Shown: positions 1-6,456, numbered from the stretch's first letter. The stretch: 12,145 nucleotides of DNA from Bacteroidota bacterium (GCA_018224345.1 JAGTUW010000381.1:1-12145), one strand, 5' to 3'. Translations and numbers: made by a program. Notes: generated from the letters alone by a model not told the origin.

Positions 1-2
1 GC

Positions 3-34
3 ACAAAAGGTCAGAAGTAAGTCTGACCTTTTGT
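3..34 (-). terminator. Intrinsic terminator after tRNA-Ser
   Basis: Positions 3-15 and 22-34 form a perfect 13-bp inverted repeat with a 6-nt loop (16-21). Read on the minus strand, the 3' arm ends in TTTTGT, a short U-run. It starts immediately after the encoded CCA end of the tRNA, so it would end the tRNA transcript and probably the whole ribosomal-protein operon upstream of it. The stem is AT-rich at its base and the U-run is interrupted, so efficiency is uncertain. Confidence 0.8.
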
Positions 35-126
35 TGGCGGAGAGGGAGGGATTCGAACCCTCGATACCAGTTTCCCAGTATGACGGTTTAGCAAACCGTT
101 GGTTTCAGCCACTCACCCACCTCTCC
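35..126 (-). tRNA. tRNA-Ser, anticodon GCU
   Basis: On the minus strand a full cloverleaf can be read. The 7-bp acceptor stem pairs 126-120 with 45-39, followed by discriminator G and a genomically encoded CCA (37-35). The anticodon stem ACGGT/ACCGT encloses the loop TTGCTAA, with anticodon GCT at 92-90, which reads serine AGC/AGU codons. The T-arm carries GGTTCGAATCC. The total of about 92 nt and the long variable arm are typical of a class II serine tRNA. It lies 59 nt downstream of the rpmB stop on the same strand. I see no convincing promoter of its own, so co-transcription with the ribosomal-protein genes is likely (inference). Confidence 0.96.
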
Positions 127-185
127 GGGATTCCGTAATGACTGGTATGCGGCAACGCCTGACAACGGTGCTGCGAAAAGAGCGA

Positions 186-410
186 TTACAACAAACCGGC
201 CTTCTGCAACGTGACAAAGGCGCCGTTCTTGTTGATGGTCTTGATCGCGCGTGCGGAAATGCGTACAGTCACGAAGCGCTTGAGCTCCGGTACGTATATC
301 CGCTTCTTCTGCAGGTTCGGAAGCTGACGGCGCTTCGTGCGGTTGTGCGCATGCGAAACATTGTTGCCGACCAGCGGTCCCTTCCCTGTGATCTGACATC
401 TACGAGCCAT
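186..410 (-). CDS. rpmB: Large ribosomal subunit protein bL28
   Basis: This 74-residue basic protein is a component of the 50S subunit. The N-terminus MARRCQITGKGP, the VSHAHNRTKRR segment and the RIYVPELKRFVTVRIS core are diagnostic of bL28. The length is close to the usual 75-80 residues, so the gene looks complete. The ATG at 410-408 is preceded by AAGGA about 10 nt upstream. It is the last protein gene of the operon: rpsR ends 30 nt before it and tRNA-Ser follows 59 nt after. In many genomes rpmB pairs with rpmG; no bL33 gene is present here. The identification is secure. Confidence 0.97.
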   Translation of the reverse strand: MARRCQITGKGPLVGNNVSHAHNRTKRRQLPNLQKKRIYVPELKRFVTVRISARAIKTINKNGAFVTLQKAGLL

Positions 411-440
411 GATTATTCTTTCCTTGCTTCTATCAATGCT

Positions 441-707
441 TTACTTCAGACCTTCGCCGACAAATGGCATGAAGGCCATGAAACGTGCACGCTTGATTGC
501 CAGAACAATGCTGCGCTGATTCTTGGCCGTCAGACCAGTCAGACGACGCGGCAGTATCTTGCCCTGATCATTGGTGAAACGCTCAAGAAATTTTGATTCC
601 TTGTAATCAATGTAAATCACATCGTTACCGCGGAACGGATCCGGACGGCGTTTGGTGACTTTGGAACTGCGACGGCGACCACCGCCACGACGGTTCATCG
701 GCCTCAT
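441..707 (-). CDS. rpsR: Small ribosomal subunit protein bS18
   Basis: This 88-residue 30S protein pairs with bS6 on the platform near the 3' end of 16S rRNA. The family core is visible as IDYKESKFLERFTNDQGKILPRRLTGL, followed by the AKNQRSIVLAIKRARFMA helix. The N-terminal 20 residues are very rich in Arg and Gly, as is common in this group. The start at 707 overlaps the rpmE stop by 4 nt (ATGA), which suggests translational coupling. AAGGAG lies upstream of this ATG; an alternative ATG three codons in (698) is too close to a GAGG to be preferred. In many bacteria rpsR sits between rpsF/ssb and rplI; here it follows rpmE. Confidence 0.97.
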   Translation of the reverse strand: MRPMNRRGGGRRRSSKVTKRRPDPFRGNDVIYIDYKESKFLERFTNDQGKILPRRLTGLTAKNQRSIVLAIKRARFMAFMPFVGEGLK

Positions 708-934
708 GACTTCTGATTCTCCTTCTTGGCTTCATTGTACTTGGCGTAACGACGATTGAATTTCTCAACACGCCCCGCCGAATCAATGATCTTCTGCTTC
801 CCGGTGAAAAACGGGTGGCACTGTGAACAAATTTCGATTTTCAATGTATCACGCGTCGAACGGGTGACGAATGTTGCGCCGCAACTGCAGGTCACGTCGC
901 ATTTGCGGTAACGGGGATGCAGATTTTCTTTCAT
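704..934 (-). CDS. rpmE: Large ribosomal subunit protein bL31, zinc-binding form
   Basis: This 76-residue protein forms an intersubunit bridge of the 50S central protuberance. It begins MKENLHPRYRKC, and a zinc site of the C+ paralogue is visible as Cys16, Cys18, Cys36 and Cys39 (CSC and CSQC). The HPFFTGKQK motif follows, and the tail RVEKFNRRYAK is typical. I chose the ATG at 934 over a longer open frame from 1015, because the family starts here and GGTGAT lies a few bases upstream, whereas the extra N-terminal residues overlap the preceding gene. The Cys-containing form is usually the one used when zinc is replete; no Cys-less paralogue is in the window. It overlaps rpsR by 4 nt. Confidence 0.97.
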   Translation of the reverse strand: MKENLHPRYRKCDVTCSCGATFVTRSTRDTLKIEICSQCHPFFTGKQKIIDSAGRVEKFNRRYAKYNEAKKENQKS

Positions 935-948
935 GATATCACCAGAAT

Positions 949-1119
949 TTAGAATTTCATGTCTGCAAGGTCGCTCGCGCTCTTGACGCGAACCATCTTC
1001 TCGCGGAACTTCCACGACTGCGTTCCTTCATCAAACACCGACACGACACACTTGATCGACACCATGTCGGCTTTGTCCTTGGTCTTTGACTTGTCGGCAA
1101 ATGACTGTTTCTTTGCCAT
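949..1119 (-). CDS. Small basic protein in ribosomal operon, possible bL38/DUF4295 relative
   Basis: This 56-codon ORF starts with MAKKQSFADKSK and ends LADMKF-stop; the stop is 14 nt before the rpmE start. AGGAG stands 7 nt upstream of its ATG, and a strong promoter precedes it, so it is the promoter-proximal gene of the operon. The N-terminal third is Lys-rich and looks disordered. The second half has the pattern SIKCVVSVFDEG, then WKFREKMV: two beta-like stretches joined by a turn. From memory this resembles DUF4295, the small protein encoded beside rpmB-rpmG in Bacteroidetes, one member of which I recall being assigned as ribosomal protein bL38 in the Flavobacterium johnsoniae ribosome. 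That it is expressed is well supported; the family match is inference. It has no CxxC pairs and is not bL33. Confidence 0.8.
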   Translation of the reverse strand: MAKKQSFADKSKTKDKADMVSIKCVVSVFDEGTQSWKFREKMVRVKSASDLADMKF

Positions 1120-1176
1120 GGCGTCACTCCTGCTGAATTCAGTTCGTTAACTTTCACTTCATTTGAAGCGAACTTG

Positions 1177-1205
1177 AATTTACGAAAGAAAGTATTCAGA
1201 GTCAA
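1177..1205 (-). promoter_or_regulatory. Sigma-70-like promoter of the ribosomal-protein operon
   Basis: On the minus strand TTGACT (1205-1200) is followed, after exactly 17 nt, by TAAATT (1182-1177). An A/T-rich tract (AAATTTTTTTA) lies just upstream of the -35, resembling an UP element, as expected of a strong stable-RNA or ribosomal promoter. The predicted start near 1170 gives a leader of about 50 nt before the 56-codon gene. The leader contains the inverted pair GAATTCA, but I see no recognisable r-protein binding structure. Confidence 0.7.
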
Positions 1206-1224
1206 TAAAAAAATTTGCCACGCT

Positions 1225-1259
1225 GGAAATGAGGGAAATGAGGGAAATGAGGGAAATGA
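1225..1259 (+). repeat. 9-bp tandem repeat, about 3.9 copies
   Basis: GGAAATGAG occurs at 1225-1233, 1234-1242 and 1243-1251, and a fourth copy lacks its last base (1252-1259). Every copy contains an ATG. In the frame of the downstream membrane protein these would encode a Met-Arg-Glu repeat, but the sequence between here and 1427 does not look like protein, so I treat it as non-coding. The unit is a multiple of three, so copy-number changes would not shift a frame. The region 1206-1426 otherwise holds only the hairpin at 1277-1306 and a weak promoter candidate. Confidence 0.85.
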
Positions 1260-1276
1260 AGAAGGGCACCATTCTC

Positions 1277-1306
1277 CTCCGTCGCCTACGCTGCGCTTCG
1301 ACGGGG
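1277..1306. repeat. GC-rich imperfect hairpin, possible dispersed intergenic repeat
   Basis: CCGTCG (1279-1284) pairs with CGACGG (1299-1304), and the stem extends by one G-T and one C-G pair to 1277-1306, with a 14-nt loop rich in GC. The segment reads like the short palindromic repeats scattered through intergenic DNA of many environmental bacteria. That it is a multi-copy element is inference, since no second copy occurs in this window. No T-run follows on either strand, so it is not a standard terminator. Confidence 0.45.
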
Positions 1307-1374
1307 CAGGCAGGGGCTTTTCTCGGAATTATATCGACACTGTTCCGCAATCGAAACAATCCGGAATCGAAAGT

Positions 1375-1402
1375 TTGCTTCCCGGCTCAGGATTGGTATT
1401 TT
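1375..1402 (+). promoter_or_regulatory. Weak promoter candidate for the membrane fusion protein
   Basis: TTGCTT (1375-1380) and TATTTT (1397-1402) are separated by 16 nt. The predicted start near 1409 would leave a leader of about 18 nt before the GTG at 1427, which agrees with the start chosen for that gene. Both hexamers are poor matches, so this is a tentative call. Confidence 0.3.
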
Positions 1403-1426
1403 TTCCGTAGTATCATCAATCACGGG

Positions 1427-4400
1427 GTGCCCTTGCATGTTCATGTATTGACCGGTCTGTTTGCTCGTGGTGTCGCGGCGGGAAGTATTGTCCTGTTCTG
1501 GGATGCAATGCTGCGCATGCTCTTTCCCAATGCCTGGTTCGGCTCCTATCCCCTCGCACTGGCCGTGTTGCCCTTTCTCGTCGCCATGGCATTGCGACAT
1601 CCATTGCTGCCGTCAGCAACCCGTCTGTTTGTCCGCCTCCACCCAGGACGGCTCGAAACACTGACCGCCGCACTGCCCGCACTGCTGTCGCCAGTACTGT
1701 TCTGGCTGCTGTTTCTGCTCAGTGACGGACTCCCCTTCCTCGACGGGACATCCTCCCCGCTGCAATTCTTCTGGCTGCTGCTGATCGGCCTGGTATTCGC
1801 CGGACTGCCACTCGATGCCGTGACGGCAAGCATGGCACACCGTGAGGACGACCGGGATATCTCCGTGACGGAGAGCGGCTGGGTGCTGCTGGGAATGGGC
1901 ATCGGTGCGGCTGTGCTGTCGCTGCTGAGCGTCCTTCCCCTGCCCTGGCTCTTTCTGCTGCAATGTATTGCGGTGCTGGGGATTCTGCTCCCCTTGCGGG
2001 AAGTCCCGGTCGAAACCGAGTCCGCAAAAAAAGATTCTCGCCGTGCAGGCCGCTTGCCGTCCCCGGCAGTGCCCCTGCGTTACGGACTCCCGGCGCTCCT
2101 GGCATTCGTTCTTCCGGTCATGCTCCATCTGATCGCCGAAACACCCGTCGCCGTCGACGGCAGCGGGATGCTGCTCCTGGCCGGTACCGTGGCGGCAGTG
2201 GGCTGCGGCCTGCTGCTCTCCCGTGCATTGAGAACACGCCTGCCACGACATGCGTCCATGCCCGATGTCACCGTCGTCGCAGCCCTGCTTTCGGTACTCC
2301 TGACGGCCCTGTTTCTGCTCGACTTCTGGACGGACCGCTTCCCGATGTTCTATCAGCAGTGGTATGAAGACAGTGCAACCGGCATCCTGCTCTCCGGTGT
2401 CCTGCCGGGGTTCATTCTCAGTATCTGTGCACTCACCATTGCATCGGTGCCACCTGCGGCAACAAAACAACATGTCGATCTACGCGTTCCGCTGATTGTC
2501 TCACTGAGTACCGGCCTGCTGTCCGGATTCTTCCTCCGTACCATCGTGGATGTTCAGCACGTTGCAATCGCGTTGATCGCGGTGGGAATGCTGCTCGCCG
2601 TCTATGAATTCATCCGCGATTTCCGGAAAACGCCGGGCCATGCGATCACCCTGGCTGCAATTATTTTGATTGGCTACCTGGCGCTTCCCTCCGCGCAACC
2701 CTCGTTCCGTAATTATTTCGATCCCGTCAATTTCCAGATTACCGGGGAAGTGCGCGCTCCGGTGGGACGACTGACTCAGCTCGGCGCACGCAATGACGAC
2801 GATCGCTTCCTGACATTGTTCTGGAATCAGGCGCAGCCGCTGATGCAATCCTCCCGCGCGGTGCGAAACGATCTGTACCGTATGGGACATCTGCCGATGC
2901 TCATGCAACCCGAAGGAGCCCGCGTGCTGTTGCTTGGCCTCGGTTCGGGTATTCCGCTCGGGGCAGTCAGTATGCACGCCCCCGCGCAGGTGGTCTGTGT
3001 CGAACCCATGATGGGGACACCGCGCCTGGCGCTTGAGCGTTCGCGGCATGGTCATCCCCTGCGGCGCCTCGCGGAAGTCCGCCTGCATAACGAGCGCATC
3101 CCCGCCTTTCTCGACCGCGGCAGCGAAACCTTCGATGTGATTGTCAGCGCCGAGCCGTTTGCCGTTCCGCAACCCGATATGTTTCTTTTCACCGAACGGT
3201 ATGTTCGGAGTATCGCACGTCGTCTTGACGGCAACGGTGTGTTTATGCAATGGCTGCCCATCGCCCGCATGGACATCCCGTCCATCCGCCGCGTGCTGGC
3301 CAGCGTGCTGGCGGTGTTTCCACACGCGGAACTCTGGCTCAGCAGCGCGGACCCGGAGAGCGCGATGATCGGTATCCTCGCATCAAACGCGGAAGCGGAC
3401 AAGATGCGGCCACTCCCTCAGCGTTTTGCGGCGTTGAAGGACGACCCGCAATACCTTTTCCATCTTCAGCAAATTCAGTTCGATCAATTCGCCGCCGTCG
3501 TTGCCTGCTATGGCATGGATGCCGCAGGAGCCAAGCGCGTGACGGCGGATGCACTTCCTTACGGTCCATTTGACCGCATCGACAAACTCCACAGTCGTCC
3601 GCTGCAGGATCTGGTCACGGATGTCGAATATATGCTCACCCGGCGCAACACACCTGCGCATATTCTTGAAGGAATGCCCGACAGCACGCGTCTCCTCGCG
3701 CAGGGAATGCTCGCCGAACGTCCTGCAATTCTGCGTGCGCAGACCGCCGTGCTCAGAGGAAATGACACAGTCGCGGTACGCATGCTCGGTGAGTCTCTCG
3801 GGCGAGTGCCGGAGAATGGCGAAGTACGCCGTGTGATGGGCGATCTGATGCTGCGACAGGCAGCGGGCTATGTGGGCGCAGGAGAATATCCGACCGCAGT
3901 GGCCCTGCTCAATAATGCCCTGCAACTGCTGCCTATCAATACCTATATGCTGCGTCTGTTCATGATCGCTTCTTTCCATATCGGTGATCGCGAGGCGTCG
4001 GGACTTGCCATCGACGGCCTCAAGCGGCTCGATCCTGCGCATGCAGGATACCGCGACAATCAGGCGACCATCCGTGCCCAGCAGGGCGCCACCGATGCCG
4101 CTCTGCTTTTGTATGAAAATGCGATTTCGCTGGACCCTTTGAACGAAGAGTATTACTGCAACATGGCATCCTTCCACTACAGCCAAAGCAGGATCTGGGA
4201 AGCCATCCGAACACTGGACCAGGCGACGCAGCGCTCCTACTACCCGGCCAAACCCTGGTATCTGAAAGGACTGTTCTATGCGGAACAGGGGCGCATCCGT
4301 TTCGCACGCGAGGCCTATCTCAACTATCTCGATGTCGCGACGCCACTGGATCCGCATCGCGAGGAAGTACACGGACGTCTGATACGACTGCGTGAATTCG

Positions 4401-4429
4401 AGGACAACCCACAGCGAGGAAGACAATGA
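1427..4429 (+). CDS. Polytopic membrane protein with spermidine-synthase-like domain and TPR tail
   Basis: The protein has about 1000 residues in three parts. Residues 1-425 hold roughly 13 hydrophobic helices and resemble the membrane part of fused MFS/spermidine-synthase proteins. Residues about 430-700 form a SAM-type Rossmann fold: RVLLLGLGSG (499-508) is the nucleotide loop, Glu526 in VVCVEPM is the usual ribose-binding acid, and FDVIVSAEP (569-577) occupies the catalytic-loop position. Residues about 765-990 carry TPR-like helical pairs. True aminopropyltransferases have an Asp in the D-x-x-D-P-type loop; here the segment reads SAEP, so spermidine synthesis is doubtful. The open frame continues upstream to 1229, but those 66 codons look non-coding and include the tandem repeats. 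I chose GTG at 1427; TTG at 1433 or 1448 is possible, and none has a good Shine-Dalgarno. The gene overlaps bshB1 by 4 nt. The substrate is unknown. Confidence 0.85.
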   Translation: MPLHVHVLTGLFARGVAAGSIVLFWDAMLRMLFPNAWFGSYPLALAVLPFLVAMALRHPLLPSATRLFVRLHPGRLETLTAALPALLSPVLFWLLFLLSDGLPFLDGTSSPLQFFWLLLIGLVFAGLPLDAVTASMAHREDDRDISVTESGWVLLGMGIGAAVLSLLSVLPLPWLFLLQCIAVLGILLPLREVPVETESAKKDSRRAGRLPSPAVPLRYGLPALLAFVLPVMLHLIAETPVAVDGSGMLLLAGTVAAVGCGLLLSRALRTRLPRHASMPDVTVVAALLSVLLTALFLLDFWTDRFPMFYQQWYEDSATGILLSGVLPGFILSICALTIASVPPAATKQHVDLRVPLIVSLSTGLLSGFFLRTIVDVQHVAIALIAVGMLLAVYEFIRDFRKTPGHAITLAAIILIGYLALPSAQPSFRNYFDPVNFQITGEVRAPVGRLTQLGARNDDDRFLTLFWNQAQPLMQSSRAVRNDLYRMGHLPMLMQPEGARVLLLGLGSGIPLGAVSMHAPAQVVCVEPMMGTPRLALERSRHGHPLRRLAEVRLHNERIPAFLDRGSETFDVIVSAEPFAVPQPDMFLFTERYVRSIARRLDGNGVFMQWLPIARMDIPSIRRVLASVLAVFPHAELWLSSADPESAMIGILASNAEADKMRPLPQRFAALKDDPQYLFHLQQIQFDQFAAVVACYGMDAAGAKRVTADALPYGPFDRIDKLHSRPLQDLVTDVEYMLTRRNTPAHILEGMPDSTRLLAQGMLAERPAILRAQTAVLRGNDTVAVRMLGESLGRVPENGEVRRVMGDLMLRQAAGYVGAGEYPTAVALLNNALQLLPINTYMLRLFMIASFHIGDREASGLAIDGLKRLDPAHAGYRDNQATIRAQQGATDAALLLYENAISLDPLNEEYYCNMASFHYSQSRIWEAIRTLDQATQRSYYPAKPWYLKGLFYAEQGRIRFAREAYLNYLDVATPLDPHREEVHGRLIRLREFEDNPQRGRQ

Positions 4430-5184
4430 CACCTCACCGTTCAGATACTCCGGAAGCGCCGCTCGACATGCTGGCCTTCGCTCCGCATCCCGATGACGCG
4501 GAATTGTATTGCGCCGGGACGCTGCTGATGAGCGCGCGCGAGGGCGGCCGTGTCGGTATTGTCGACCTGACGCGCGGCGAACTCAGTACACGCGGCACGC
4601 CCGAGCGCCGTGTCGAAGAAACGGCGGAAGCAACGCGCATTCTGGGCCTGGCGTATCGCGGTAATATGGATTTTCCGGATGGTGATATCAGCAACACCGG
4701 GGACAATCGCCTGGCTCTGATACGGGAGATCCGCCGGTTGCGTCCCCGCGTCGTACTGCTCCCCTGGCACCGCGACCGTCATCCCGATCATGAACACGCG
4801 TCCATCGTCGTGCGGGAAGCGCTGTTTGCCGCCGGATTACGCCGTATCGTCACCATGGATGAGGCAGGCGCTGCGCAGGAGGCGTTTCGCCCGGCCCGTG
4901 CCTACTATTATATGATGTCGGAGGATTTCACTCCTGCCTTCATTGTCGATATTTCCGAAGTGTTCGAGCGCAAGCTTGCGGCCATCGATGCATACGGATC
5001 ACAGTTCTACAGCGGGGAGACGGTGAAGGATGCGGAGAAAGGAGCGGAGACGTATATCAGTGATCCCTCTTTTCTGCCTTCATTGATCGGGCGCGCGCGG
5101 CGTCTGGGATTTCACGTCGGTGGGGAGTATGGTGAAGGGTTTGTTCCGCTGCAACCGTTGCGCCTTCGGGCCGAATGGATGTAA
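4426..5184 (+). CDS. bshB1: Bacillithiol biosynthesis deacetylase BshB1 (PIG-L family)
   Basis: This 252-residue zinc-dependent N-deacetylase removes the acetyl group from N-acetylglucosaminyl-malate, the second step of bacillithiol synthesis, in the cytosol. The PIG-L/LmbE metal motif HPDD (21-24) and the second motif HPDH (119-122) supply His21, Asp24 and His122 as zinc ligands; Asp23 is the likely general base. The stretch VDLTRGELSTRGT (46-58), the SQFY motif near residue 193 and the C-terminal YGEGF are hallmarks of BshB1 rather than of generic PIG-L enzymes. The ATG overlaps the upstream stop codon (ATGA) and has AGGA 7-8 nt before it, so the two genes are probably coupled. bshA and bshC are not in the window. 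Confidence 0.92.
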   Translation: MTPHRSDTPEAPLDMLAFAPHPDDAELYCAGTLLMSAREGGRVGIVDLTRGELSTRGTPERRVEETAEATRILGLAYRGNMDFPDGDISNTGDNRLALIREIRRLRPRVVLLPWHRDRHPDHEHASIVVREALFAAGLRRIVTMDEAGAAQEAFRPARAYYYMMSEDFTPAFIVDISEVFERKLAAIDAYGSQFYSGETVKDAEKGAETYISDPSFLPSLIGRARRLGFHVGGEYGEGFVPLQPLRLRAEWM

Positions 5185-5577
5185 TCACATCTCATCCACC
5201 GAGAAAAACCGGAATTCCAGGTCGTCGGCAACTGCGGCGACTTCCTGCATGATACGCGCACATTCCTTTATTGATGTCGTCGGAAGGTCGAAGGTGGCAA
5301 TGAGAATGATCGTGTCGTCGCTGAGCAGCGCAGTGCGTGCCCATTGCAGTGAGGCATTGATGCGCAGCAGGTAGATGGGGTCGATGGTTTCAATCAGGGG
5401 ACCGACCGGCGTATACAGCAGGCCGGTGTCTCCTTCATCCTGATCGAACAGTTTTCCATATATCACCTGACCACGGTTCCCGACTGTAGGAATGTCGATG
5501 AGCGACACGTTGTCTTCACGGCTATACTTGCCGGAAGTAAGCAGTGCGACCTGCTGCATCATTTCATGAATCGTCAT
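5185..5577 (-). CDS. Uncharacterised 130-residue cytosolic protein
   Basis: I do not recognise this gene with confidence. The 130-residue protein is acidic at its C-terminus and has no signal peptide or membrane helix. The centre, LLYTPVGPLIETIDPIYLLR, is followed by an alpha/beta pattern: ALLSDDTIILIATFDLP, then a helix SIKECARIMQEVAAVADDLE. This order loosely recalls the YbjN / type III secretion chaperone-like fold, but that is a fold guess only. It lies 33 nt downstream of the PASTA gene on the same strand and is probably co-transcribed. No clear Shine-Dalgarno precedes the ATG at 5577; codon 6 (ATG) is an alternative start. Its TGA directly abuts the TAA of convergent bshB1. Confidence 0.8.
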   Translation of the reverse strand: MTIHEMMQQVALLTSGKYSREDNVSLIDIPTVGNRGQVIYGKLFDQDEGDTGLLYTPVGPLIETIDPIYLLRINASLQWARTALLSDDTIILIATFDLPTTSIKECARIMQEVAAVADDLEFRFFSVDEM

Positions 5578-5610
5578 ATCGATATGTGGTGCTGAAGATG
5601 AAACAACGCT

Positions 5611-6342
5611 TCAATGGACGACGGTCAGATCGACCGGACTGTTCGGACGCGCCGGCAATCCTGCCTGGGGTTCCTGTCCGATCACGGTATTGGGAAGGTA
5701 GTTACTGCTTTCCTTGTAATGAACCGTGCCGGTGCGCAGGCCACCCTCGAGCAGGAGCTGCTGCGCTTCGTCGAGATGGAAGCCGATGACATAGGGTATT
5801 TCGATTTCAATGTCACTGCCACCGCTGACCGTGATTTCAATGGCCTGGTTCTTTCTGACCGATTTCCCCGCGGAAATGTTCTGTGCGATAATAGTTTCGG
5901 CGGGCAATTCCGATGCCTCGTAGTTGATTTTGCCGATACGGAGATTCATCTGTTCCATGGTGATACGGGCATCCCGCAGGGAACGTCCGCGGAGATTCGG
6001 CATGATCAGCGTGCTTTCCCCGCCGCTGACCGAGAGATATACGTTTCGTTTTGTGCGCACGATGGCTCCCGGGACGGGATCCTGATACACGACAAGTCCG
6101 GGCGCAATCGTCGGATGCGCGACGGTGTCATGCAGTTGTGGCTGCAGTTCGAGATCCAGCAGCCTGCGTATCGCTGCATCGGGCGTTTTCTCCGTGACAT
6201 CCGGGACGGTGATTTCACTTCGGGTATGCACCAATGCGGGCATGATCACGGTGTCGATGATGAACACGGCGATGAACAGGCTCGAAAGCACTATGTAGAT
6301 TTTGACGGCGAGACGGGATGTAAGTTTTTCTTTCAGTGACAT
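5611..6342 (-). CDS. Single-pass membrane protein with three PASTA domains
   Basis: The 243-residue protein has a short cytosolic N-terminus, one membrane helix (about 15-37) and three successive extracytoplasmic PASTA repeats: roughly 44-107, 111-174 and 178-242. Each begins with a P-x-V/L motif (VPDVTEKTP, MPNLRGRSL, IPYVIGFHL) and ends in a VxLxVSGG-type strand. PASTA domains bind peptidoglycan fragments in penicillin-binding proteins and Ser/Thr kinases. No kinase or transpeptidase domain is present, so this looks like a stand-alone wall-binding or scaffold protein of the periplasm, a form I associate with Bacteroidota/Chlorobi genomes. The start at 6342 lacks a strong Shine-Dalgarno. The 130-residue gene follows 33 nt downstream. 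Confidence 0.92.
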   Translation of the reverse strand: MSLKEKLTSRLAVKIYIVLSSLFIAVFIIDTVIMPALVHTRSEITVPDVTEKTPDAAIRRLLDLELQPQLHDTVAHPTIAPGLVVYQDPVPGAIVRTKRNVYLSVSGGESTLIMPNLRGRSLRDARITMEQMNLRIGKINYEASELPAETIIAQNISAGKSVRKNQAIEITVSGGSDIEIEIPYVIGFHLDEAQQLLLEGGLRTGTVHYKESSNYLPNTVIGQEPQAGLPARPNSPVDLTVVH

Positions 6343-6370
6343 AAGCCAGCACAGCCAGGTGTATCACACT

Positions 6371-6399
6371 AAGTTACATCGCAAGCGCTCGGCATACAA
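6371..6399 (-). promoter_or_regulatory. Promoter candidate for the PASTA gene
   Basis: On the minus strand TTGTAT (6399-6394) and TAACTT (6376-6371) are 17 nt apart, giving a predicted start near 6364 and a leader of about 22 nt before the ATG at 6342. The match to consensus is moderate. It faces away from the DUF1573 promoter at 6457-6485, and the 20-bp palindrome lies between the two. Confidence 0.4.
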
Positions 6400-6419
6400 T
6401 ATCATGCCCCGCTCCGCGC

Positions 6420-6439
6420 TGCCTCACGTACGTGAGGCA
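6420..6439. promoter_or_regulatory. Perfect 20-bp palindrome, candidate regulator binding site
   Basis: TGCCTCACGTACGTGAGGCA reads identically on both strands. It lies in the divergent region between the PASTA gene and the DUF1573 gene, its centre about 62-65 bp from the predicted start of each putative promoter. A near copy of the right half plus the following bases (GTGAGGCAT then CCGG) recurs at 6546-6559. The length, symmetry and position fit a dimeric regulator; the regulator is unknown. Confidence 0.5.
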
Positions 6440-6456
6440 TATCCGGAGTGGAGACA

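Noticed and set aside
127..185. A separate promoter for tRNA-Ser (TTGTCA on the minus strand)
   Set aside because: No acceptable -10 hexamer lies at the correct distance, so co-transcription with rpmB is the simpler reading.
1225..1259. The tandem repeats as a CRISPR remnant or phase-variation tract
   Set aside because: The units are only 9 bp with no spacers, and a multiple of three cannot switch a reading frame on and off.
1613..2473. A 286-codon open frame on the minus strand, rich in Gln and His, opposite the membrane fusion gene
   Set aside because: It is the antisense reflection of Leu-rich membrane helices on the plus strand. It has no recognisable domain and overlaps a gene with clear protein features.
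2501..4432. Two minus-strand open frames (2501-3325 and 3383-4432) opposite the Rossmann and TPR parts
   Set aside because: No motifs and no ribosome-binding sites; the plus strand carries a coherent Rossmann fold and TPR repeats. High GC at third positions produces such shadows.
5614..6339. A 241-codon plus-strand frame exactly opposite the PASTA gene
   Set aside because: The minus strand has three clear PASTA repeats and a membrane helix; the plus-strand translation has no family features.
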